From Paucibacter_B soli (lineage in GTDB: Bacteria; Pseudomonadota; Gammaproteobacteria; Burkholderiales; Burkholderiaceae_C), in contig NZ_JBBHJW010000005.1 in assembly GCF_037482845.1 (NCBI RefSeq), forward strand, positions 321,333 to 385,332: a stretch of 64,000 bases of DNA, given 5' to 3'. The notes beneath the pieces are model-generated. The model ran no database searches, was not told the origin of the DNA, and saw only the letters and a program-made list of their open reading frames with translations. Made by a program: the position numbers and the translations under genes. Positions 7,461 through 16,526 of the stretch are shown one piece after another; position 1 is the stretch's first letter; the number at the start of each line of letters is the position of its first letter.

Positions 7461-10103
7461 TTAGAACTCGTAGCCTGCGCGCACGTAGTAGCTGCGGCCC
7501 ACGGCGTCGGCGAAGCGCGGGTCGTAGCCGGTCTGGAAGGTGGCGTTTTGACGCGAGAACGGCGGCTCGGTGTCAAACACATTGCGCACGCCGGCCGTCA
7601 GGGTCACGCCCTTGACGGGCTTCCAGCTGCCGTAGACATCCCAGATCGAATCGGCCGGCACCGTGTCCTTCTTGTTCTGGTCCAGGTAGCCGGTGCGATA
7701 GCGGTTGGTGGCGCCGAGCGCGTAGGCGCCCTGGCTCCAGCCGAACGTGATCGCGTGCGACCAGCGGAAGATCGGGTTGGTGCCGACATAAGCGCCTTCG
7801 TTCTCGTTCCAGGCGCCGCCGGGCTCGTCCTGGTAGTTGTAGCGCACGACATAGGTGCCGTTGGCGTTGACCGTGAAGGTGCCGGCATCGGCGGTGCGCA
7901 GGCGGTAGTTCAGGCTGGCGTCGATGCCGTTGGTGATCACGCCACCCAGGTTGAGCGTGGGGTTGAAGATATAGCCGCACTTCGGGCCGGGGCACAGCGA
8001 GCCGTCGGTGGAGAGCGAGCCGTCGGGGGCGCGGCGGAAGCTGTCCTTGTACTTGACCGGGTCACCGAAGATGGTGGTCTCGGGCAGCACGCCGATCGAG
8101 TCCTTGATGCGCACCCACCACAGGTCCATGCCCAGGCTGAGGTCGGCCACCGGCTCGAACACCACGCCCAGCGTGGCGTTCTTGGCGGTTTCGGGACGCA
8201 GATTCTTGTTGCCGCCGCCCAGCGTCATGAACTGGGTGCCGCAGTTGTTGGCCTTGGGCGCGCCGGGAATGGGCTTGCCGTCCGGGCAGCGCAGCGGATC
8301 GTCAAAGGCGTTGCCGGTGTTGGTATAGGTCTGCGGCGCGTTCAGGTCGTACAGCGAGGGGGCACGGAAGCCGGTCGAATAGCTGCCGCGCAGCAGCAGG
8401 TTCTTGCTCGGCTGGTAGCGCAGGCTGAACTTGGGGTTGGTGGTGTTGCCGAAGTCGTTGTAGCGGTCGTGGCGCAGGGCCATGCCCAGCTCCAGGCCCT
8501 TGAGCAGCGGCAGGGCCAGCTCGGCATAGACGGCGCTGACCTTGCGGCTGCCGCGGTTGTCGATGGCCGGGTCATAGCCGGTGCTGGCGATCACCGTCTC
8601 GGCAAACTCGGTGTTGGCCTTGTTGACGAAGTTCTCCTTGCGGAATTCGCCGCCCAGCGCCAGCGTCGCGTTGCCGGCACCCAGCCAGTCGCCCAGCTCG
8701 GTGCTGGCCGAGGCGTCCACCGTGCTGACCTTGCCGGTGCCCGAATACAGCATGCCCCTGGCGGCGGCCTTGGCGATCAGCGCCTTGCCGGCGTCGTCTT
8801 GTGCGCCGAAGGGGTTGATGATGCCGTCGCGCACGCCGGGGGTGATGATGGTGCCGTTGGTATAGCCGCCGGTCAGGAAGTTCTTCACCTCGTTGGTGTT
8901 GTGCGAGACGCCGACCTTGTAGTCCCAGTTGGCCAGCGTGCCATCCAGCGCCAGCAGCAGGCGCTGCTGGGTGTTGTCGGACTTGTCGGCACGGCCGCCG
9001 CTGACCTCGTCACGCCACTTCACGGTGATGGGCTGGCTCAGGTCGATGCCGGCCGACGCGGGTGGCAGCGGGGTGATGCCCTGGCCGGGGAAGTACTTGG
9101 TGCCGGGGTTCATCGTCAGTGCGCCATAGGGCACGCCGGCGACCACGGTCTTGTTGATGCTGGAGGTGCGGAAGTATTCCAGGCTGGCCAAATGGCTGCC
9201 GCCCAGGTCGACGCTGGCCTTCACCAGGCCCGACATGCGCTCCTGCTCGGGCACCAGCTGGACCAGGCGTGAGTAGGAGTACAGGCAGCCACTGATGCCG
9301 TCAGGCAGCACCAGGGGGGGCGCGCACTTCGGGCCGATCGGGTTGACGCTGTCGCCCTCCTGGAAGTAGTTGGCCGGGAAGGGCGAGCCCGAGGTCTTGG
9401 GCGTCTGGCGGTCCACATAGGGTCGCTGGCTGGCCTGGATGGGCTTTTGCTTGGAGGCGTCGAGCAGCGCGTAGATGTTGAAGCCGTCGCGGCTGAGATC
9501 GCCATAGCCCAGGCTGGCATTGACGTTGTGCGACTTGCCGCCCTCGTCCTCGGGCGAGCTGTAGCCCAGCGTCAGGCTGCCGCCGCTGTAGCTCTTCTTG
9601 GTGATGAAGTTGATCACGCCGCCGATGGCATCGGTGCCATACAGCGAGGAGGCGCCGTCGCGCAGCACTTCGACGCGTTCCAGCGCAGCGAAGGGAATGG
9701 TGTTCAGGTCGGGTGCGGTGGCGTCGAGTGCGTTGTTGGCGATGCGGCGGCCGTTCAGCAGCACCAGGGTCTTGTTGCGGCCGATGCCGCGCAGGTCGGC
9801 AAACGCGGCGCCGCCCGATGCCGAACCCACGGCCTGCGAGCTGCCGGTATTGGACTGGCTGGCCGCCAGGCGTGCCACCACCTGTTCGACGGTGCTGATG
9901 CCCTCACTCTTGAGGTCAGACATCTTGATCACGGTCACGGGCACGGCCGTCTCGGCATCCACGCGCTTGATGGCGGAGCCGGTGACCTCGACGCGATCGA
10001 TCTTCTGCGCTTCGGTTTGCGCCTGGGCCGAGGCAGCGGCCAGGGCGCTCAAGGCATAGACGACGGCCGCGCTGATGGCGCTGACCTGGGGTGATTTCAA
10101 CAT
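7461..10103 (-). CDS. TonB-dependent receptor
   Basis: 880 aa from the ATG at 10103. Signal peptide MLKSPQVSAISAAVVYALSA...AQAQ. The N-terminal stretch IDRVEVTGSAIKRVDAETA is a TonB-box/plug entry, followed by a plug domain (LRGIGRNKTLVLLNGRRIAN, VEVLRDGASSLYGTDAIGGV) and a 22-strand barrel. The protein ends RSYYVRAGYEF, with the terminal Phe used for barrel insertion. Such receptors take up siderophores, cobalamin, oligosaccharides or peptides using TonB energy; the GSAIKR start is common in carbohydrate/peptide-type receptors, but the ligand cannot be read from sequence. It is a paralogue of the receptor at 45845-48595. Repeated motifs lie upstream and a strong terminator downstream, so it is probably a single-gene unit. 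Confidence 0.95.
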   Translation of the reverse strand: MLKSPQVSAISAAVVYALSALAAASAQAQTEAQKIDRVEVTGSAIKRVDAETAVPVTVIKMSDLKSEGISTVEQVVARLAASQSNTGSSQAVGSASGGAAFADLRGIGRNKTLVLLNGRRIANNALDATAPDLNTIPFAALERVEVLRDGASSLYGTDAIGGVINFITKKSYSGGSLTLGYSSPEDEGGKSHNVNASLGYGDLSRDGFNIYALLDASKQKPIQASQRPYVDRQTPKTSGSPFPANYFQEGDSVNPIGPKCAPPLVLPDGISGCLYSYSRLVQLVPEQERMSGLVKASVDLGGSHLASLEYFRTSSINKTVVAGVPYGALTMNPGTKYFPGQGITPLPPASAGIDLSQPITVKWRDEVSGGRADKSDNTQQRLLLALDGTLANWDYKVGVSHNTNEVKNFLTGGYTNGTIITPGVRDGIINPFGAQDDAGKALIAKAAARGMLYSGTGKVSTVDASASTELGDWLGAGNATLALGGEFRKENFVNKANTEFAETVIASTGYDPAIDNRGSRKVSAVYAELALPLLKGLELGMALRHDRYNDFGNTTNPKFSLRYQPSKNLLLRGSYSTGFRAPSLYDLNAPQTYTNTGNAFDDPLRCPDGKPIPGAPKANNCGTQFMTLGGGNKNLRPETAKNATLGVVFEPVADLSLGMDLWWVRIKDSIGVLPETTIFGDPVKYKDSFRRAPDGSLSTDGSLCPGPKCGYIFNPTLNLGGVITNGIDASLNYRLRTADAGTFTVNANGTYVVRYNYQDEPGGAWNENEGAYVGTNPIFRWSHAITFGWSQGAYALGATNRYRTGYLDQNKKDTVPADSIWDVYGSWKPVKGVTLTAGVRNVFDTEPPFSRQNATFQTGYDPRFADAVGRSYYVRAGYEF

Positions 10104-10510
10104 ATCGGATGCTCCCGGAATCGTAGTGGTGGGTGACCAGGCCATAACCCCATGAATTGGTGGCCACTGTTGGTGGCAGCCGGCGGGGGCTTGGTGGCTC
10201 GCGAGTCTAGGAGCGCGAGCCGCGGGGTGCGCGCGCGGTCGCCTCCCCAAAAATTCTTTCGGCACCCATCGCGGCGAAGTGTTAGCCCATGCTGCCATGG
10301 GCCCGAGGTGGGCGCGGCGTGAGCGCGGCGCCTCCGATCGGTGCGTATCGGTACCTGCGAAATTGCCGGCGCTGCGCTTGGCATTCCGATGGCGCGCGGC
10401 TCGGTCCACCAAGCGAAGCCGTCGGCCTGGGCGCATAGCGCGCGGCCGAGGCGCGCAGTTGGTGCCCAGCGACAGTGGCCATGCTCGAAGCCAGGGCGGC
10501 GCGGCGCGCC
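10104..10510. other. 407-base intergenic region upstream of the TonB receptor
   Basis: No convincing gene is present; short open frames here lack ribosome sites and recognisable protein character. The part nearest the receptor (10157-10221) holds three TTGGTGGC repeats and an inverted repeat, described separately. The rest is very GC-rich with no clear promoter or terminator. It separates the receptor gene from the end of the ABC exporter operon. Confidence 0.5.
10157..10221. promoter_or_regulatory. Three TTGGTGGC direct repeats and an inverted repeat upstream of the TonB receptor
   Basis: TTGGTGGC occurs at 10157-10164, 10170-10177 and 10191-10198. The last copy merges into an inverted repeat, GGCTCGCG (10196-10203) with CGCGAGCC (10214-10221). 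The array sits 54-118 bases before the receptor start codon. This is a plausible place for a regulator to bind; the regulator is unknown. Confidence 0.4.
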
Positions 10511-11680
10511 TCAGGCCGCGCGCAGGCAGTCCACGATCTTCATGCGCGCGGCGCGCCAGGCCGGCACGAAGCCGCCCAGCAGGCCCATGAAGAGGGCGAA
10601 GGCGAGGGTCTGCCAGACGATGCGGCCGGTCAGCTTGAATTGAAAGGCCAGCTCGGCAAAGCTCTGGAAATTGGTGGTCGAGATGTTCACCGTCTGCATG
10701 CCGCTGGCCGCCAACAGGCCCAGCAGCCCGCCCACCAGGGCCAGCAGCAGGGCCTCGCACAGAAAGGCCAGCAGCACCGCGCCGCGCCTAAAGCCCAGGG
10801 CGCGCAGGGTGCCGATCTCGCCGGTGCGCTGCGCCACCGCGGCAAACATGGTGATCATGGCGCCGACGATGGCGCCGATCGAAAAGATGATGGACAGCGA
10901 GGTGCCCAGGTAGCTGATGAAGGTGGCCAGCGCCTCGCTCTGTTCGGCGTAGAACTGGATCTCGGGCTTGGCCTCGACCGTCAGGCGCGGGTCGGCCGCG
11001 ATGGCGGCCTTCAGCGCCTCGAACTGGCCTGCGTCGCTGAGGCGGAACACGATGCTGGAGAAGGCATTGCGGCGGAAGGCCTGCAGCATCTGTTCGGCGT
11101 CGCCCCAGATCTCGGAGTCGAAGCCGGTGCGGCCGCTGTCGAACACGCCCACCACGCTCCAGTCGCGGCCGGCGAAGCGCAGCGTCTCGCCCAGCGCCGC
11201 GCCCTGGAAGCCCTCGGCCACGGCGCGGCCGGTGACGATCTCCGAGCTGCCGGGCCTGAACATGCGGCCCTGCACCAGCCGCACCTGGGGGCGCAGCTCC
11301 AGCCCGGTGGCGCTGGTGCCGCGCACCGTCACATTGCTGGGCTTGCCGCTGCCGCGTTTGGGCAGGTTGTTCAGCACCACCGGTTCCTTGCTCAGCAAGA
11401 CCTGACCCCGGCTGCCTGTGGCGATGCCGGGCAGGCTCTCCAGGATGGCGGCCTGTTGCCGCTCGACGCCGCTGTTGATCTCGGCGCCGGCGCCCTTGCG
11501 CAAGGCCATCACATTGTCGGGCTGGCCGGTGGCCACCAGGGTCTGGCGTATGCCCTCGCTCATCATCAGCACGGTGGCGAACACATAGACCACCAGCGCC
11601 ATGCCGCCAGCGGTGAGTAAAGTGGTGACGCGCCGCACCCAGAGGTTGCGGGCGATGTAGGCCAAGGGCAATAGCCTCAT
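10511..11680 (-). CDS. ABC transporter permease (FtsX/MacB type), second of two
   Basis: 389 aa from the ATG at 11680. The N-terminus (LPLAYIARNLWVRRVTTLLTAGGMALVVYVFATVLMM) is the first membrane helix, followed by a large periplasmic MacB_PCD-like domain and an FtsX domain with three helices near the C-terminus (LSIIFSIGAIVGAMITMFAAVAQR, then LRALGFRRGAVLLAF). The frame is open further upstream but this start overlaps the stop of the preceding permease gene by four bases (ATGA), a sign of translational coupling. It ends ...ARMKIVDCLRAA, typical of the family. With its partner permease and the ATPase it would form a mechanotransmission-type ABC exporter. Confidence 0.92.
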   Translation of the reverse strand: MRLLPLAYIARNLWVRRVTTLLTAGGMALVVYVFATVLMMSEGIRQTLVATGQPDNVMALRKGAGAEINSGVERQQAAILESLPGIATGSRGQVLLSKEPVVLNNLPKRGSGKPSNVTVRGTSATGLELRPQVRLVQGRMFRPGSSEIVTGRAVAEGFQGAALGETLRFAGRDWSVVGVFDSGRTGFDSEIWGDAEQMLQAFRRNAFSSIVFRLSDAGQFEALKAAIAADPRLTVEAKPEIQFYAEQSEALATFISYLGTSLSIIFSIGAIVGAMITMFAAVAQRTGEIGTLRALGFRRGAVLLAFLCEALLLALVGGLLGLLAASGMQTVNISTTNFQSFAELAFQFKLTGRIVWQTLAFALFMGLLGGFVPAWRAARMKIVDCLRAA

Positions 11681-12837
11681 GCGACTTGCCTTAATCCAGC
11701 CACGATGCTGATGCGGCTCATCTTCCAGGCCGGCCAGGCCGCTGCCACCACGCCCACCAGCAGGGCCGCGAGCAGCTGCAGCGCCATGGTCAGCTCGGAG
11801 ACCTGGAACACCGGGAACAGCGTGCCCACCGCGGCACGGAAGGCGGCGGCCAGCGGCAGGGTCACGAGCAGACCGCACAGGCCGCCCACCAGGGCGATCA
11901 GCAGGCTCTCGCCGAACAGCAGTTTGACGATGAAGCCGGGCCCGAAGCCCAGCGCCTTGAGGGTGGCGTACTCGGCCAGGCGCTCGCGTGCCGTCATCGT
12001 CATGGTGTTGGCCATCACCGCCATGATGATGACGATGATGATCAGGCTGACCGCCTGCACCGCCACCAGGATGGCCTCGCTCATCGAGACGAAGCTGAGC
12101 TGGAAGGCCGACTCGGTCTCGGTGAGGGTCTCGGCCAGCGAGTTCTTGAACAGTGCGTCGACGCGCTGCGAGATGGCCGCGGCGTTGTGCGGCTCGTTGA
12201 TGCCGATCACATACACACCCACGAAATCGGCACGGCCCGGGTAGCGCTTGCGCAGGGTCTCGTTGATCAGGCCCCAGTGGAACAGCAGCTGGCTCTCGTC
12301 GGTCTTGGCCTCGGCGCCGTCCCAGATGCCGCGCAGCGTGAAGGTCCAGGTGCCCGGGTAGATGGTGCCGCGCAGGGGGATCTGGTCGCCGATCTTCCAG
12401 CCGAATTTGTTGGCCAGCTTGCGGCCCACCACGCAGCCCTGGCGGTCGCGGATGAAGGCCAGGCGCTCCTCGTCCTTGAGGCGGTACTCGGGGTAGAGCG
12501 CCAGATAGCTGGCCGGCTCGACCGCGAACTGCGGGAAGAAGTTGCGCTCGGTGATGTAGACGCCGCCGAACCAGTTGGCCCAGGAGACGCTGGCCACGCC
12601 GTCCACCGCCTTGAGGCGCTGCGCGTAGTTGAGCGGCAAGGGGAAGGTCAGCGAGATCGCGCTGCGGGACACCAGGCGCGTGCTGCTCGAGCCCTCGACG
12701 CCGGCATACCAGGCGTCGACGATGGTGCGCAGCAGGCCGAAGGCCGACACCGCCACCACCAGGCCCACCAGGGTCAGCAGGGTGCGCAGCTTGTGCCTGA
12801 AGGCATTGCGCAGCAGCAGCTTGAGGGTGAACAGCAT
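11677..12837 (-). CDS. ABC transporter permease (FtsX/MacB type), first of two
   Basis: 386 aa. N-terminal membrane helix (RNAFRHKLRTLLTLVGLVVAVSAFGLLRTIV), a periplasmic domain of about 220 residues, and a C-terminal FtsX domain with three helices (LIIIVIIMAVMANTMTMTARERLAEYATLKALGFG). The end, KMSRISIVAGLRQVA, is the usual cytoplasmic tail. It is only distantly similar to the second permease, so the transporter is probably heterodimeric. Thirteen bases separate it from the ATPase gene upstream, and it overlaps the next permease gene by four bases. Confidence 0.92.
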   Translation of the reverse strand: MLFTLKLLLRNAFRHKLRTLLTLVGLVVAVSAFGLLRTIVDAWYAGVEGSSSTRLVSRSAISLTFPLPLNYAQRLKAVDGVASVSWANWFGGVYITERNFFPQFAVEPASYLALYPEYRLKDEERLAFIRDRQGCVVGRKLANKFGWKIGDQIPLRGTIYPGTWTFTLRGIWDGAEAKTDESQLLFHWGLINETLRKRYPGRADFVGVYVIGINEPHNAAAISQRVDALFKNSLAETLTETESAFQLSFVSMSEAILVAVQAVSLIIIVIIMAVMANTMTMTARERLAEYATLKALGFGPGFIVKLLFGESLLIALVGGLCGLLVTLPLAAAFRAAVGTLFPVFQVSELTMALQLLAALLVGVVAAAWPAWKMSRISIVAGLRQVA

Positions 12838-12850
12838 CGCCGGTATCTGC

Positions 12851-13534
12851 TCAGGGCTCGTGCACCAGCACGCCCTTTTCCAGGTGGATGAGGCGGTGCG
12901 CGCGCGCCGCGGCCTTGGGGTCGTGAGTCACCATCACGATGGTCTTGCCAAGGCTGCGGTTGAGTTCGTCCAGCAGCGACAGCACCTCCTCGCCGGTGTG
13001 GCGATCGAGGTCGCCGGTGGGCTCGTCGGCCACGATCATGGCCGGGTCGCTGACCAGCGCGCGCGCGATCGCCACGCGCTGCTGCTGGCCGCCCGAGAGT
13101 TCGTTGGGGTAATGATCCATGCGGTCTTCCAGCCGCACCATCGCCAGCGCCGCCTCGGCGTGCGCCCGGCGCTGCCGGGCGCCGAGGCCGCTGAGCAGCA
13201 GCGGTAGCTCGACGTTCTCCAGCGCGGTGAGCACCGGCATGAGGTTGTAGAACTGAAAGATGAAACCGACGTTGGCGGCGCGCCAGTCGGCCAGCCGGCC
13301 CTCGCCGAGGGTGGCGATGTCGATGCCGCCGATTTCGATGCGCCCGCTGCTGGGCTGGTCGATGCCGGCGATCAGGTTCAGCAGCGTGCTCTTGCCCGAG
13401 CCGCTGGGGCCCATCAGGGCCACGAAGTCGCCGCGCTGCACCTCCAGCTCGATGTCCAGCAGCACCGGGATCTCCTGGCCGCCGCGCCGGTAGGACTTGC
13501 TCAGGTGGCTGATGCGGATGAGGGCCTCGGACAT
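12851..13534 (-). CDS. ABC transporter ATP-binding protein (MacB/LolD type)
   Basis: 227 aa from the ATG at 13534, which gives the usual short N-terminus before the first beta strand (ALIRISHLSKSYRRGGQ). Walker A is GPSGSGKST (about 42-50), the signature is LSGGQQQR, and Walker B is AMIVADEPTGDLD, the classic LolD/MacB/FtsE-type wording. It should power the two FtsX-type permeases encoded immediately downstream. The gene begins 13 bases after the adaptor gene, so the four form one operon. Confidence 0.95.
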   Translation of the reverse strand: MSEALIRISHLSKSYRRGGQEIPVLLDIELEVQRGDFVALMGPSGSGKSTLLNLIAGIDQPSSGRIEIGGIDIATLGEGRLADWRAANVGFIFQFYNLMPVLTALENVELPLLLSGLGARQRRAHAEAALAMVRLEDRMDHYPNELSGGQQQRVAIARALVSDPAMIVADEPTGDLDRHTGEEVLSLLDELNRSLGKTIVMVTHDPKAAARAHRLIHLEKGVLVHEP

Positions 13535-13547
13535 GCTGCGCTTTCTC

Positions 13548-14813
13548 TCACTTGGCGGCCAGCTTGACCTGGGCGCCGTCCTTGAGCTTGTCGCTGGGGT
13601 TGAGCACCAGGCGCTCGCCCGACTTGAGCGCCCCCGCCACCTCCAGCACATCGCCCAGCATGCGGCCCTTCTTCACCTCCAGCGCCTCCAGCAGCTCCTG
13701 CTCGCCGGTGCGCTTCAGGCGGAACAAATAACTTTTGCCATCGCGCTCCAGCAGCGCCTTGGGGTTGACGGCCAGCACCGGCTGCTGCTCGGCCTCGGTG
13801 GGGGCCTGGGACAGAAACGCCACCTTGGCGCTCATCTCGGGCAGGATGCGCGGGTCCAGTTTTCCCTCGAACTGCACCTTGGTGATGACGGTGGCCTTGG
13901 CGCGGTCCACCGTCGGCACGATGCCGCCGACGCGGCCGCGGAAGCGCTGGCCGGGCAGGGCGTCGAGCGTGATCTCCACCGGCTGGCCCTTGGCCGCCTT
14001 GGACAGGCTGCCCTCGGAGACATCGGCCTCCACCTCCAGCGTGCTCATATCGGCCATCGTCACCACCGCGCCCTGCGAGCCGGCGGCGTTGGAGAAGGGC
14101 GTGATGATGTCGCCCACATTGGCGTTCTTCAGCAGCACGATGCCGTCGAAGGGTGCGCGGATCTCGGTGAAATCGCGGTTCACCTCCTGCACCTTCAGCA
14201 GCGCCTGGGCCTGGCCCACGCCGGCCTGCGCCTGCGCCACGCCGGCCTGGGCGCTGGCCTGGGCGGCGCGCGCGGCATCAAGGCGGCGCTGCGCCGCCTC
14301 CATCGCCTGCGCCGACAAAAAGCCCTGGGCCTGCAGGCTGCGCGCGCGCTGGAATTCGGCCTCGGCATTGTTGAACTCCACCTCGGCCTGGCGCACGCCG
14401 GCCTGACTCTGGCGTTGCGCGGCCTCGGCCAGGCGCACGCCGGCCTGGGCCGTGCCTATGCCGGCCTGCACATCGCTGGCGTCCAGGCGCGCGATCAGCT
14501 CGCCCTTCTTCAGCAGCGAGCCCTCGCGCACCAGCAGCTCGACCAGTCGGCCGGTGGCCTTGGAGGCCACTGCGGCGCGGCGCTGCGCCACCACATAGCC
14601 CGAGGCGGTGAGCTGCAGGTATTGCTGCGAGGGCGTGCTCTGCAGCACCGTGGTGGTCTGCACTTCGGGCGTGCGCGGCGCCATGGCCAGGCCCGCGGCC
14701 GCCAGCAGCAGGGTGCCGGCCACGATCCAGCGCCAGGGCAGGCGCCGGCGCTTGCCTTCGCCGGCGGCCTGGCGGTCGATCTTCAGTTGCTTCAGCGAAT
14801 TCGTCTCAGCCAT
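13548..14813 (-). CDS. Periplasmic adaptor (HlyD/MacA-type membrane fusion protein) of the ABC exporter
   Basis: 421 aa. A cytoplasmic N-terminus with a basic patch (GEGKRRRLPWR), one membrane helix (WIVAGTLLLAAAGLAMA, about 28-45), then a biotinyl-lipoyl half-motif (AVASKATGRLVELLVREGSLLKKGELIARLDASD). A long Ala/Gln-rich coiled coil of about 100 residues with repeated QAGV units follows, then a second lipoyl half (RAPFDGIVLLKNANVGDIITP) and beta-barrel domains. It is the first gene of the exporter operon and would link the inner-membrane transporter to an outer-membrane channel of TolC type, which is not encoded here. Cargo unknown. Confidence 0.93.
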   Translation of the reverse strand: MAETNSLKQLKIDRQAAGEGKRRRLPWRWIVAGTLLLAAAGLAMAPRTPEVQTTTVLQSTPSQQYLQLTASGYVVAQRRAAVASKATGRLVELLVREGSLLKKGELIARLDASDVQAGIGTAQAGVRLAEAAQRQSQAGVRQAEVEFNNAEAEFQRARSLQAQGFLSAQAMEAAQRRLDAARAAQASAQAGVAQAQAGVGQAQALLKVQEVNRDFTEIRAPFDGIVLLKNANVGDIITPFSNAAGSQGAVVTMADMSTLEVEADVSEGSLSKAAKGQPVEITLDALPGQRFRGRVGGIVPTVDRAKATVITKVQFEGKLDPRILPEMSAKVAFLSQAPTEAEQQPVLAVNPKALLERDGKSYLFRLKRTGEQELLEALEVKKGRMLGDVLEVAGALKSGERLVLNPSDKLKDGAQVKLAAK

Positions 14814-14891
14814 AGCGATGAGCCTCAGTGGTGGCGCCGGGCGATGGTAGCCGCTGTTTTAGGATGCGGGCTTGATCTGAACGGGGATGCG

Positions 14892-15395
14892 ATGTCGGGA
14901 CGCTGGGGCTGGTGCTTGGCCTTCTGGGCGCTGGGGGCTGCGGCCCAGGGCGAGGTGCCAGCCTGCCCGGTCGGCCTGACGCCCGCGGCGGTGCTGCAGC
15001 GCCTGAACGCCCTGCGTGCCGAGCCGCAGCCATGCGCCGGAGCGGGGCGGCCGGCCGCGCCGGCCCTGCGCTGGGACTTGCGGCTGGCGGGTGCGGCCGA
15101 GGCCTATGCCGGCGAACTGGCCCAGCGCGACGCGATCAGCCATGTGGGCCGGCAGGGCCGCAGCCTGCGCGAGCGGCTGGGCGCCGCGGGCTATCTGGCG
15201 CAGGCGGCCGGTGAGAACCTGGTGGCCGGACCGGAAAGCCTGGATGAGGCGCTGCAGCATTGGCTGGCCAGCCCAGCGCATTGCCGGAACCTGATGGCGC
15301 CCGATCTGTTTGACGCCGGCCTGGCCTGCGTGGCCGCGCCGGGGAAGTATCAGCGCTTCTGGGTGCTGTTGCTGGGGCGTACGAGACCGGAGTAG
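14892..15395 (+). CDS. CAP/SCP-domain (YkwD-like) secreted protein
   Basis: 167 aa from the ATG at 14892, preceded by a GGGG-containing ribosome site and giving a signal peptide (MSGRWGWCLAFWALGAAAQG). The frame is open far upstream, but that part is antisense to the adaptor gene and not coding. The domain has the CAP hallmarks: LNALRAEPQ, HVGRQGRSLRERLGAAGY, AGENLVAG, then a W..SPAHCRNLM stretch. Two cysteine pairs are likely. Bacterial CAP proteins are extracytoplasmic and of uncertain activity. It is divergent from the ABC exporter with 78 bases between start codons. Confidence 0.88.
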   Translation: MSGRWGWCLAFWALGAAAQGEVPACPVGLTPAAVLQRLNALRAEPQPCAGAGRPAAPALRWDLRLAGAAEAYAGELAQRDAISHVGRQGRSLRERLGAAGYLAQAAGENLVAGPESLDEALQHWLASPAHCRNLMAPDLFDAGLACVAAPGKYQRFWVLLLGRTRPE

Positions 15396-15452
15396 GCTTG
15401 GGTCACGGGGCGCCGCGGCTGTGCGGCCGCCGGTTTCGACGAAAGGGCCCGC

Positions 15453-16526
15453 ATGCAGTCAGCGCCGTACAACCTGATGCATGCGGCATCGACCCGGCTG
15501 CTGTACTGGGCCGCGCACCTGGTGCTGCTGGCTCAGGTGGGCTTGCTGGCGCTGTTCTGGCTGCTGGGCGCCTTGCAGATGGCGGCGGTCAGCCTGGCGG
15601 CGCTGGGGGTCTGTTTCCTCGCCATCGTGCTGCTGCGGCAGGGGCGCACATTGCCGGCCCTGCTGTTGCTGGGCATGGAGGTGCTGATGCACTCGGTGCT
15701 GGCCGTGCTGCTGCTCGGCTGGGCGAGCGGCTTCCACTACTACCTGTTTGCCGCCGTGCCGGTCACCATGGTGAGCCATCTGGAGAGCTGGCGCAGCAAG
15801 CTGGCGCTGTGCTTCGGCACCATCCTGGCCTATGTCGCGCTGGCCTGCTGGCGCGCTGGCGCCGAGCCCTGGTTTGCGCTCGACGCCACGGTGACGATGC
15901 GCCTGGGCCTGTTCAATCTGACCGCGACGCTCTTGGCCATGGGCGTGCTGGCGAGCCTGTACTCGCTGCAAATGCAGCGCGCGGAGCGGCAACTGCACGA
16001 ACTCGCGACCACCGATCCGCTCACCGGCCTGATGAACCGCCGCAGCATGAGCGCTCAGCTGGCGCGCGAGAGCGCCAGGACGCAGCGCCGGCAGGAGCCC
16101 TTGAGTTTCGTGGTGCTGGACCTGGATCGCTTCAAGACGGTCAACGACCGTTACGGCCACTTGGCCGGCGACATGGTGCTGCGCCGACTGGGCGGGCTCA
16201 TCACCGAAGGGGTGCGCGAGGTCGACCTGGCCTGCCGCTGGGGGGGCGAGGAGTTCCTGATCGCCCTACCGGGCACCGATGCCCAGGCCGCCGGCGCGGT
16301 GGCCGAACGCATACGCCAAGGCCTGCAGGCGCAAGCGATCGAGATTGAACCGGGCCTGTCACTGCCGGTCACAGCCAGCTTCGGCGTGGCCTGCCTGCGG
16401 CCCGCCGAGTCGGTGGACGGCGCCATCGGCCGCGCCGACAAGGCCCTCTACCGCGCAAAGGCGGCGGGGCGCAACCGGGTGGAGCTGGCCGACCCGCCTA
16501 GATCCAGCCCAGATCAATTGCCCTGA
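15453..16526 (+). CDS. Membrane-bound diguanylate cyclase (GGDEF)
   Basis: 357 aa. The first 170 residues hold about six hydrophobic segments (an integral-membrane sensor without a recognisable named domain), followed by a short linker (LQMQRAERQLHELATTDPLTGLMNRR) and a GGDEF domain. The active-site motif is GGEEF at 264-268. An inhibitory site RxxD (REVD) is placed exactly five residues before it, so feedback control by c-di-GMP is expected. It should make c-di-GMP from two GTP. Its 3' end overlaps the convergent response-regulator gene by 29 bases. Confidence 0.93.
   Translation: MQSAPYNLMHAASTRLLYWAAHLVLLAQVGLLALFWLLGALQMAAVSLAALGVCFLAIVLLRQGRTLPALLLLGMEVLMHSVLAVLLLGWASGFHYYLFAAVPVTMVSHLESWRSKLALCFGTILAYVALACWRAGAEPWFALDATVTMRLGLFNLTATLLAMGVLASLYSLQMQRAERQLHELATTDPLTGLMNRRSMSAQLARESARTQRRQEPLSFVVLDLDRFKTVNDRYGHLAGDMVLRRLGGLITEGVREVDLACRWGGEEFLIALPGTDAQAAGAVAERIRQGLQAQAIEIEPGLSLPVTASFGVACLRPAESVDGAIGRADKALYRAKAAGRNRVELADPPRSSPDQLP

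Noticed and set aside
10279..10590. Open frames of about 100 codons in the gap before the ABC exporter
   Set aside because: Arg/Ala-rich products with no recognisable features and no ribosome site; they run into the antisense of the permease gene.
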